Assembly: GCA_964634815.1 (NCBI GenBank) | Contig: CAZWMD010000061.1 | Location: forward strand, 1 to 24,420 | DNA from: JALZVT01 sp964634815 | GTDB taxonomy: Bacteria; Pseudomonadota; Gammaproteobacteria; Pseudomonadales; Azotimanducaceae | Direction: 5' to 3' | DNA: 24,420 bases | In this document: piece after piece, positions 9,180 to 16,896 of the stretch | Position numbering within the stretch: the stretch's first letter is position 1 | How the letters are laid out: every line of letters starts with the position of its first letter | Program-made: the position numbers and the translations under genes | Notes under the pieces: model-generated | Seen by the model: the letters and a program-made list of their open reading frames with translations, nothing else | Told to the model about the DNA's origin: nothing | Database searches by the model: none

Positions 9180-9385
9180 AACCACTCCCGCGTTAACAAC
9201 TGCTTCACAACCGTTACTTTAAACACACGAATCCCGCCAAATCTCTTATCGCTGTAACAGTCGTAAGCATAATGAGAACAGATCCGGCCCCAGGCGAACA
9301 TTGCCACTTTAAACGCAACAAAGCCTGCATACCTATCCGAGCTGCTCACACCTAATGTAACGCCCTGACATTTGAGGTGAAACAT

Positions 9386-10021
9386 ATGAGCTTGAAGAAG
9401 TTAGCAACCGGTTTATTCGCAATGGGCCTTAGCAGTTCGGCGGCGGCCGGTGTGATTGAGTTCGATACCTGCACAGCAGGCTGTGGTTTTCTCGATGCTG
9501 ATCGAGGGGACACTGTCTCAAGTGTTGCCACTCTCGCATTCCAGGACAACGGTCAGAACGGAGTCGATTTCACCCTGACGAACAATATTGGTGATCACCT
9601 TCCAGGTAATGACACCTCTTTCATTCCAAGACTGTTTCTCGGCTTTTCAGAGGCCCCCACAGGTATCAGCAACGTCAGCGCCAATATCGATTTTTTCGAT
9701 TTTGATGACCTCAGCTTCTCCGGCTTCGACTTCGATCTGGAGGTGAATCTGGCGAACGTACTCAGCACCGGCTTACGAATCATTGATGGCCAATCTGCAT
9801 CCTTTACCTTCGAAGGCATCCAGGAGTCTTCGATACTACTGCCCTCTCTTGTACAAATTATCGAGCGTGATGCGGAAGGAACGACAGGTGCTCATCTGCT
9901 TGGCTCCTTCACCCCAGTACAGCAGGTGCCTGAACCTGGAACTCTCGGCGTGCTGCTAGCGGCAATTGGCCTGATGGGTATTCGCGCTAAACGAACGTTA
10001 AAAACACAGCGCGTTGGGTAG
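9386..10021 (+). CDS. PEP-CTERM sorting-signal protein
   Basis: This 211-residue exported protein starts at ATG 9386, which has a strong GAGGTG ribosome site 7 nt upstream. A GTG three codons earlier lies inside that site and is rejected. An N-terminal signal peptide ends near SSSAAAG. The C-terminus has VPEPGTLGVLLAAIGLMGIR (181-200) followed by a basic tail: the PEP motif, hydrophobic segment and positive cluster recognised by an exosortase (EpsH type). PEP-CTERM proteins are usually linked to exopolysaccharide production and are held at or released from the envelope after sorting. The body is Asp- and Phe-rich (for example DFFDFDDLSFSGFDFD), predicted beta, with a close Cys pair (DTCTAGCGF, 28-35). 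No known domain was recognised and no exosortase gene is in the window. It lies between the acyltransferase operon and the TpsA gene on the same strand. Confidence 0.88.
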   Translation: MSLKKLATGLFAMGLSSSAAAGVIEFDTCTAGCGFLDADRGDTVSSVATLAFQDNGQNGVDFTLTNNIGDHLPGNDTSFIPRLFLGFSEAPTGISNVSANIDFFDFDDLSFSGFDFDLEVNLANVLSTGLRIIDGQSASFTFEGIQESSILLPSLVQIIERDAEGTTGAHLLGSFTPVQQVPEPGTLGVLLAAIGLMGIRAKRTLKTQRVG

Positions 10022-10095
10022 AAGCGAACGCTCGACAGAAGCGGTTTACTTAATACTTCACAACAAAACTCTTCACCGAATGTTTGGTGGTGTCG

Positions 10096-10101
10096 TACAA
10101 T
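10096..10101 (+). promoter_or_regulatory. Possible sigma-70 promoter for tpsA-like gene
   Basis: TACAAT at 10096-10101 is a good -10 match. TTCACC at 10072-10077 gives a 4/6 -35 match with an 18-bp spacer. A start would fall near 10108, inside the left arm of the inverted repeat at 10103-10130. Consensus match only; not tested. Confidence 0.4.
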
Positions 10102-10102
10102 C

Positions 10103-10130
10103 CTCCCCTGGGAAAAAAGGATCAGGGGAG
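10103..10130 (+). promoter_or_regulatory. Inverted repeat covering the tpsA-like ribosome binding site
   Basis: CTCCCCTG (10103-10110) and CAGGGGAG (10123-10130) form a perfect GC-rich 8-bp stem with a 12-nt loop. The right arm contains the Shine-Dalgarno AGGGGAG, 4 nt before the GTG start at 10135. In an RNA that includes both arms, the ribosome site would be paired. Alternatives are an operator dyad in DNA or a weak terminator, although no T-run follows. Confidence 0.5.
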
Positions 10131-10134
10131 ATCA

Positions 10135-13100
10135 GTGAACCAACAAAGAACCGCCAAAAAGCAGTTCAAGCCAACGGATGGCAACAACCCAAACAAAGCC
10201 GCAAACGCAACCCATTTACCACCACAATACCTAGCAAAACACCTACCAAAACCAAATCTTGGTGTTGGGTCTGCACTGTTTTGCCTGGCAGCCTGCTTAT
10301 CAGGTAATACGGCAAAAGCGCAGATAACACTCGATAATTTCACACCGGGCGTTACTGCAGATGACACCACACTGACCCCGGATGTGGATAACACCATCGA
10401 AATTGGCGAATCACTGGGCCTGCGACCCGGCAATGGCTCTGCACCGGGCCCAAATCTGTTTCATAGTTTCGCCCAGTTTGGCATCGGCGCCGAACAGGTG
10501 GCCCTGTTCACGCAAAATATCAATGACGGCAGCGACCCCATCAGTAACGTTATTGCGCGCGTATCAGGAGGAGAGCTATCGCTACTGGATGGACTACTGC
10601 GCAGCAACATAGAAGGCGCAGATTTCTGGCTGGTGAACCCCGCCGGCGTCATGTTTGGTGAGGATGCGGCAATTGATGTTGGCGGCATCCAGGGTGGCAG
10701 CTTTAACGCTGGTGCCTCCGACTTCATCGTGTTTGCAAACGGCGAGCGATTAGGCACAAGCAGCTCCGGTGTAGAACTGTCCGTATCCAACCCAGTTGGC
10801 TTCGGCTTTCTGGATGAAGGCAGCGCGATGGGCCAGCTGTCGCTGAATGGTACTCGATTAGTAAGCAACACGGCGACGGTTAACCGCTTTAACGGCCTCT
10901 CTTTCGCCGGCCACCAGATCGAGATCGACAGCAACTCGGCCATTACCACTCAAACTGGAACAGAGATCTCCGGCGACATTGGTGTGCATGCCAACGATCG
11001 CCTCATATTCAATGGTTCTCTGACTTCGCTGGATGGCTTCGACCGGGAAGACCTGGCAGGTAACACCGGAGGCTCCATCCATCTATCGGGTAATGATATC
11101 CAACTCGATGGTGCCCAGATCTCAAGCCTGAACAATGGTCGTTCCAACGATTCCGGACTGATCCAGATAAGCGCCACAGGCAACATTGAAGCAAATCAGA
11201 CCAACGCAACAGGTGATCTGACAACACAGCTGATCAGCTACAGCCCGCGCGGGCGAAACGCTGGGGCCTCAGAAATTCAACTAACAGCAGGAGGCTCTAT
11301 CCTGCTGGCAGATACGGTTATCGCCTCCGCCACCAATGGTGATGGACAGGTCTCTGGCAGTGACGGAGATATAACGCTAAGCGCACAACAACAGTTAGTT
11401 CTCGATAACACAGCGGTAGTCACCCGGACCACAGGCGATACCCAGGCCGGCGACATAAGGCTGAGTGCTGATGTTATCCAGATACAACGCGCCCGCACTG
11501 CTGAACTGGACGAATCCTTGTTTCGTGCAACCGGCCTGATCCTGGGCGAAGGAGTGCAATCGAGTTCTGGGCCTGAGGCCGAAGTCGAAGACCCCGATCT
11601 ACGCACAACAGGTGATGCGGGCAACGTGACGCTGGTTGGCCGACAGATCGAACTCGCTAATGGTGCAAACGTCTCCAGCTCGACTTTTGCATTTGGGGAC
11701 GCAGGAAATGTCTACCTCGATGGCGAAGAACTGATAAGCATCAAAGGTGTTGCTGCCGACGAAACGAGCGATGCCATACTCAGCACCGTCTCAAGTACCT
11801 CCAATTTTCGAGATCCCACATTTGATCCGGATGTAGGTGAGGCAACGGGCGGTAGTTCTGGAGATGTGGAACTACAAAGCAACGGTCTAATCGAAATTGT
11901 AGACAGCGAAGTAGTGGTTAGCACCAGGAGCCACAATCCGGCAAATATCGAGCCGAGCCGGTTGAGCATCTCTGGTGATGCCATCACATTGAACCGTGGA
12001 GAACTCAGTAGTATCACTCGGGGTTTCAACGATGCTGGCAGTATTAGTGTCGAGGCCAGAACAATCGATCTGGATGAATCGGACGTTCTCTCCTTCACGG
12101 GTTCGGGCGGGAATGCGGGCTCTATCGAAATCGCAGCAACAGAACGACTCTCGGCCAACCGCACAATTGGAGTGGGCGATCTCCCCACACGGATAGCAGC
12201 AGAATCACGGCGCAGCGGAGACGCAGGAGGAGCCGGCCAGGTTGTCCTCAGGTCAGACCAGGATATCCTTCTGACAAACACGCAAATCGCTGTGTCTAAC
12301 TTCGCTCGAGATCAAATTCTCGATGACGACGGTAATCCCATTGTTGGTGAAATTGAGCTACTGGCAGACAACAAACTGGAGTTTATCGATTCTGGCGCTG
12401 TCGCCTCTACGCGCGGAAACTCCGATGCCGGGGACGTTAGTCTGCGCGCACCAGAGATCCTGATCGACGGGAGCGCTCGGGTAAACGAAGTGAGCGGCTC
12501 ACCAAGATTCCTTGGAGACGGAATCGAATCCTCCACCCGCAGAGGCGGGAATGGCGGAACTGTCAGAATTATCGGCGATGACATCGATATACGGAACGCC
12601 GTTATTCAAACCAACGCAAACGCCTTTGATGACAATGAAGAAAACCCACAGGTTATCGCTGACTCCACTCTAGTTTCCGGCGCAGCTGGCAACGTTATTG
12701 TGCGTGGGGAAAATATCGTTATCACAGACGACACCCACATCACGTCCAGCGCCAATTCCTTGGGAGACGCAGGATCGATAACAATCAATGGGTCAAACAG
12801 CGTTGCTATTCGCGGCGACGAAACTGTCATCTCTAGTGAAAGCACATTTCGAGTCACCGACGACCCGCGTGGTGGGGCATCTGGTGACATTCGGGTGCTT
12901 TCTGTTGGAGAAATTTCGATTGAAGACGCTCATTTACTCGTAAGGACACGAAGCAGAAACCCGGACAACAATAGCGCCAGTACGCTATTGGTTCGTGCTG
13001 TGGACGGCGAAATCGAATTAGACGGCGCGGTATTAAACGCGATAAGCCAGGGATCTTCACCAGGCGGGCAACTGCGTATCGTTGCAGAAAATATTGAGTT

Positions 13101-16100
13101 AAACGACACCGACCTGCTGGCAATCGCTGCCAATGAAGGCAATGGCGGCTCAATTGTCATCCTCGCTACAGGCGATGTATCAGCCAATCTATCAGGCAAT
13201 GAAAACGATGAAACGCGAATTGCCGCAGAATCCTTAAGAACAAACAACGCTGGCGCGGCGGGACGTATAGATATTAGTGCTGACGGCAGTGTACAACTTA
13301 CCAACACGACACTTTCGTCCGCCACATTTAGCAATCAACAAGTAGAAGACGACGCAGGTAATCCTTTGTTGGGCACCATAGACGTTGAAGCAGGAGAGAA
13401 GATTGTCCTGATTGACTCTGGCGCAGCGGTAACCACAGCAGGTGCCGGAGCCGCAGGCAACATAATCTTTAGCGCGCCACAGGTTGAACTAATCGGCCAA
13501 AGGGACGTTTTTGAAACTGGAGAGCTGGGCCGTTTCCTTGGACAGGGGTACGAAAGCTCCACCACCGGAAGTGGCAATGCCGGCGACCTGGCCTTCAGCG
13601 GCGACGTTTTGGTGTTTGTCGATACTACGATTGCCTCAACTTCAAGGCTGGAACCAGATCAGGAAGCACCCCGCCCGACCGAAGGTATGGCCGGCGACGT
13701 GACAATTGAAGGTCGTATTATCCGAGTTACTGAAGGCTCTGTGATCACCGCATCAGCAACCTCCTTTGGAGACGCTGGCAGCGTGGTGCTAAACGCTGCT
13801 GAAACGCTTGAGGTTCTCGATAGCGAAGTCAGCAGCGCAAGTACCTACAGAAACGATGACGACCCCGACGACCCAAGGGGTGGCGGCGGCGGCAGTCTGG
13901 ACCTTCAAGCCGGTGAAACCATCTTGCTGCAAGCAGCAAACATCAGCACCACAACGTCAAGCCGAAATCCGGACATCACAACACCAACCCAGCTGCGGAT
14001 AAACGCGGCAGACGGATCAATTACCAGCACCAATAGCCGCATCGTGGCAGAAACTGAAGGTCTCAACCCTGGAGGACAGATTGATATCGAGGCCGGAGAT
14101 ATTACTTTGGACGGTAGCCTCGTATCAGCTATTACCCGACTTTCAGGCAATGCGGGTTCCATCAACATCGCAGCACAAAGAAACCTCACTGCAAACGCAT
14201 CAGCCACAGGAGCTGATGACGGTAGAATTACAGAAATCAGTTCCGAATCATTGCGCGTTGGCGGCGCCGGCGCCCCCGGCAGCATCAAGCTCAGTGCCGG
14301 CCAGCTGGTTTCGCTGCGCAATACGGCAATCGCTTCATCAGTCTTCAGCAACACGCTTCTGGACTCATTTGGCACCGTCGACATAACGGCCGGCCGCGCA
14401 ATCCAACTCATCGATTCCGCTGCAGCCGTCAACACTCAAGGCAACAGCAACGCCGGCGATATCTTCATCCAGGCTCCTGACATTCTGGTGCAGGGATCTC
14501 GCCCCGTATTCACCAATCGCGGCAACTTTGACGACCCTATCGGTTTTGGTATCGAAGCATCAACCACAGGTCAGGGTCATGGTGGAAACATTGTGCTAGA
14601 GGGCGACAACATCGTTCTAAGTGGGGCTGAACTCAACAACACTTCGGAGTTCCGACCCGACCGCCCGGTAGAATCTGCAACAGGAAATGCAGGCAATATC
14701 GTGGTGAATGGTCTGAACATCTCTGTGATCGATGGCACCACAATTTCTGCTGAAGCAAATGCTCTAGGTGATGCAGGATCGGTACTATTAAGCGCCCGGA
14801 ACGAGCTAACTATCTCGGGTACAGGAACAGTCATAAGCAGCGAAAGCCTGCTACGAGACGAAGAAAACACTGTCGGCGGTGCTGCGGGCCAGGTAACACT
14901 GACTGCGGGAAGGGATATTTCAATCACCGACGCCATGCTATCCGTCCGAACACGCAGCACGAATCCCAACAACAACACGCCAGGATCATTGACCATCAAT
15001 TCCAGCCAGGGCGATTTGTTTCTCAACACGGCAGAGATCGCCTCTGACACCAGCGGCACAAGTCCTGGGGGCTCGGTGTTCCTGACTGGGGGAGAAATCC
15101 AGCTCAACAACAGTGACATCTCGGCATACACAGCCAATCGCGGCAACGGCGGCTCTATCGAGATCAGAGCACGAGGCAGCATTACCTCTAACCTGAACGG
15201 CGAAGGTGTCACCCGGATCGGCTCTGGATCAAGACGCACCAATAACGCCGGGGCCGTTGGGAGTGTGGTAGTACACGCCGACGAAGACTTGCTCCTGTAC
15301 GACACACAGCTTGCATCCTCCAGCTTCAGCGCCGAAAAAAGGTTCGAGGCAGAAGGCGATTCCAGTACTCCAGAAATCCGCGGCAACATCGATCTATCAG
15401 CCAACAATCAGGTAGAGCTTGTCAACTCGGCAGTGGTTACCACGACCCAGAGAAGCGCCAGCGCCGGAGACATAAACATTTCGGGCCAGAGCGTTCTGAT
15501 TCGGGGCAGTGCAACCGCCACCGAAATTGGCGGCTTAAGCCGGGAATTGGGTGATGGAATAACAGCCTCAGCCAATTCTGTACGGGAGGGTGATGCAGGA
15601 AATATTTCTATCGACGCACTCGAAGCTATTATTCTCGAGAATACTCTTGTGGCAGCAACCGCTGGTAGAGATGGTGCCGGTAGTGGTCTGGGAGGATCTA
15701 TTGCGCTGTCAGGGGAAAATCTGATCGCGCGCGACGGCACACAAGTCAGTGTTCAGGCCAATGGTCGTGGCAACGCTGGAAATGTCGAGCTGGATTTCCA
15801 GGAACAAATTCGGATTCTAGATACATCAACAGTGGTAGCTTCGACTACCGGTGAAGGAAATGCCGGCTCAGTACTGATAGACGCTTCGTCAGTAGAGCTG
15901 ATCGACGGTCAGGTCGCGAGCACCAGTGCGTTTGCTGAAACCAGAAATGACGAAAACATCGGACAAGCCGGTGACATTACAGTTAACACAAACCAACTCG
16001 TACTCAACAATGGTCGTATTTCCTCATCTACCGCTGGCACAGGCGCAGGAGGAAATATCAGCATAAACACGGTGGCCAACGCTTCGCTCATCGAGGGTGC

Positions 16101-16863
16101 ACGAATTGAAACTCAGGCAGAAGGAGCCGGCAATTCGGGAAGTATCAGTCTAAACGTCAACGGAGATCTGATACTACAGACTGAAATGGCCACTGAGCTT
16201 GAACAGTTGTCTTCGATACTCACAAATTCAAGCGTCTCAGACGGCGGTTCAATTACAGCCAACATCGATGGCACCCTGCAATTGGACAACGGCCGAATTG
16301 TATCTTCGGTTGATCAAGCTGGTGGTACCGGCGGCGACGTCATCATAAGTGCTGCTGGTCTGCTATTAGAATCCGGACAAATTCTGGCTCAAGCCGCAGC
16401 CGGAAACGGCGGAGCAATCACCATTGAACGCCGCGATGCGGGCGGCAGCACGCAAGGCGGAGGCTTTGCAGGCGGAGCAGGTGGCGGAGCAGGTTCAGGA
16501 GGAGCAGAAGCAAGCGACAACGCCGGCCTGTTTTTGATCGATGCCAACTCTCTGGTAAATGCCGACTCGGAGGCAGGGGTAGATGGCGCTGTAGATGTAT
16601 CTCAACCCGATACGAATGCCAACCTGGTAGTCGTTGGACAGGATATACGCATTGAGAACCCGCCTGAATTTTCCGACGATGTATGCGGGCAAGCGCAGCA
16701 AGCTGATACCGCACAAAACACTCTGGTGGTGCAAACCCGAGAGAGCATCTCTCCTGCACCAGACAGCTATCAGGTAGGCAGCGTACTGCCAGACTCATCT
16801 TCAGCTAAGACAGCAAATGGAATTGCCAGCGTCGAATGTTCAATGAACTCTACGGGAAGATAA
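10135..16863 (+). CDS. TpsA-type exoprotein, filamentous haemagglutinin family
   Basis: GTG 10135 is chosen as start because AGGGGAG lies just upstream; an upstream TTG at 10084 is rejected. The product has 2242 residues. A hydrophilic 42-residue stretch precedes the signal core GVGSALFCLAACLSG, with cleavage near TAKA-Q (62/63). The haemagglutination-activity (TPS) domain follows (63 to about 235), with NLFHSFAQF (107) and NPAGVMFG (168), the motifs recognised by TpsB. The long body (about 340-1900) is right-handed beta-helix-like, built from short repeats such as GNAGSI and SSSTF and organised in super-repeats of about 335 residues. Near 2100 is a Gly-rich stretch, then a tail with the only two Cys of the mature protein. 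This suggests a large surface adhesin secreted by the TpsB encoded convergently. No C-terminal toxin domain is seen, which argues against a CdiA-type role. Confidence 0.93.
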   Translation: MNQQRTAKKQFKPTDGNNPNKAANATHLPPQYLAKHLPKPNLGVGSALFCLAACLSGNTAKAQITLDNFTPGVTADDTTLTPDVDNTIEIGESLGLRPGNGSAPGPNLFHSFAQFGIGAEQVALFTQNINDGSDPISNVIARVSGGELSLLDGLLRSNIEGADFWLVNPAGVMFGEDAAIDVGGIQGGSFNAGASDFIVFANGERLGTSSSGVELSVSNPVGFGFLDEGSAMGQLSLNGTRLVSNTATVNRFNGLSFAGHQIEIDSNSAITTQTGTEISGDIGVHANDRLIFNGSLTSLDGFDREDLAGNTGGSIHLSGNDIQLDGAQISSLNNGRSNDSGLIQISATGNIEANQTNATGDLTTQLISYSPRGRNAGASEIQLTAGGSILLADTVIASATNGDGQVSGSDGDITLSAQQQLVLDNTAVVTRTTGDTQAGDIRLSADVIQIQRARTAELDESLFRATGLILGEGVQSSSGPEAEVEDPDLRTTGDAGNVTLVGRQIELANGANVSSSTFAFGDAGNVYLDGEELISIKGVAADETSDAILSTVSSTSNFRDPTFDPDVGEATGGSSGDVELQSNGLIEIVDSEVVVSTRSHNPANIEPSRLSISGDAITLNRGELSSITRGFNDAGSISVEARTIDLDESDVLSFTGSGGNAGSIEIAATERLSANRTIGVGDLPTRIAAESRRSGDAGGAGQVVLRSDQDILLTNTQIAVSNFARDQILDDDGNPIVGEIELLADNKLEFIDSGAVASTRGNSDAGDVSLRAPEILIDGSARVNEVSGSPRFLGDGIESSTRRGGNGGTVRIIGDDIDIRNAVIQTNANAFDDNEENPQVIADSTLVSGAAGNVIVRGENIVITDDTHITSSANSLGDAGSITINGSNSVAIRGDETVISSESTFRVTDDPRGGASGDIRVLSVGEISIEDAHLLVRTRSRNPDNNSASTLLVRAVDGEIELDGAVLNAISQGSSPGGQLRIVAENIELNDTDLLAIAANEGNGGSIVILATGDVSANLSGNENDETRIAAESLRTNNAGAAGRIDISADGSVQLTNTTLSSATFSNQQVEDDAGNPLLGTIDVEAGEKIVLIDSGAAVTTAGAGAAGNIIFSAPQVELIGQRDVFETGELGRFLGQGYESSTTGSGNAGDLAFSGDVLVFVDTTIASTSRLEPDQEAPRPTEGMAGDVTIEGRIIRVTEGSVITASATSFGDAGSVVLNAAETLEVLDSEVSSASTYRNDDDPDDPRGGGGGSLDLQAGETILLQAANISTTTSSRNPDITTPTQLRINAADGSITSTNSRIVAETEGLNPGGQIDIEAGDITLDGSLVSAITRLSGNAGSINIAAQRNLTANASATGADDGRITEISSESLRVGGAGAPGSIKLSAGQLVSLRNTAIASSVFSNTLLDSFGTVDITAGRAIQLIDSAAAVNTQGNSNAGDIFIQAPDILVQGSRPVFTNRGNFDDPIGFGIEASTTGQGHGGNIVLEGDNIVLSGAELNNTSEFRPDRPVESATGNAGNIVVNGLNISVIDGTTISAEANALGDAGSVLLSARNELTISGTGTVISSESLLRDEENTVGGAAGQVTLTAGRDISITDAMLSVRTRSTNPNNNTPGSLTINSSQGDLFLNTAEIASDTSGTSPGGSVFLTGGEIQLNNSDISAYTANRGNGGSIEIRARGSITSNLNGEGVTRIGSGSRRTNNAGAVGSVVVHADEDLLLYDTQLASSSFSAEKRFEAEGDSSTPEIRGNIDLSANNQVELVNSAVVTTTQRSASAGDINISGQSVLIRGSATATEIGGLSRELGDGITASANSVREGDAGNISIDALEAIILENTLVAATAGRDGAGSGLGGSIALSGENLIARDGTQVSVQANGRGNAGNVELDFQEQIRILDTSTVVASTTGEGNAGSVLIDASSVELIDGQVASTSAFAETRNDENIGQAGDITVNTNQLVLNNGRISSSTAGTGAGGNISINTVANASLIEGARIETQAEGAGNSGSISLNVNGDLILQTEMATELEQLSSILTNSSVSDGGSITANIDGTLQLDNGRIVSSVDQAGGTGGDVIISAAGLLLESGQILAQAAAGNGGAITIERRDAGGSTQGGGFAGGAGGGAGSGGAEASDNAGLFLIDANSLVNADSEAGVDGAVDVSQPDTNANLVVVGQDIRIENPPEFSDDVCGQAQQADTAQNTLVVQTRESISPAPDSYQVGSVLPDSSSAKTANGIASVECSMNSTGR
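11155..15680 (+). repeat. About 4.5 super-repeats of ~1.0 kb (~335 residues) in the TpsA gene
   Basis: Unit starts can be placed at the AGN/AGD turn near 11605, 12675, 13681 and 14680, ending near 15680, with a preceding half unit from about 11155. Landmarks recur in the same order: VISSES-like strand, RTRSRNPDN (about 11930, 12950, 13960 and 14950), SPGGQ or GGSI turn, TRIAAESLRTNNAGA, LIDSAAAV and RFLGDGIESST (about 12510 and 13525, with variants elsewhere). Spacings are about 1065, 1005, 1000 and 1005 bp. The protein repeats are clear but DNA identity looks modest, so the duplications are old. Confidence 0.8.
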
Positions 16864-16896
16864 ACCAACAACTATGTTATGCGCTAAAACTCTGCG

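Noticed and set aside
9216..9314. ACTTTAAAC occurring twice, 90 bp apart, before the PEP-CTERM gene
   Set aside because: AT-rich 9-mers recur easily by chance, and no flanking symmetry or promoter element supports an operator pair.
14577..15407. 276-codon minus-strand open frame, plus others at 11712-12281 and 13905-14435
   Set aside because: They are antisense shadows of the TpsA gene, whose repeated composition leaves the opposite strand open.
10135..16863. CdiA-type contact-dependent inhibition toxin
   Set aside because: No VENN-like motif, no distinct C-terminal toxin domain and no small immunity gene downstream; the TpsB gene on the opposite strand follows directly.
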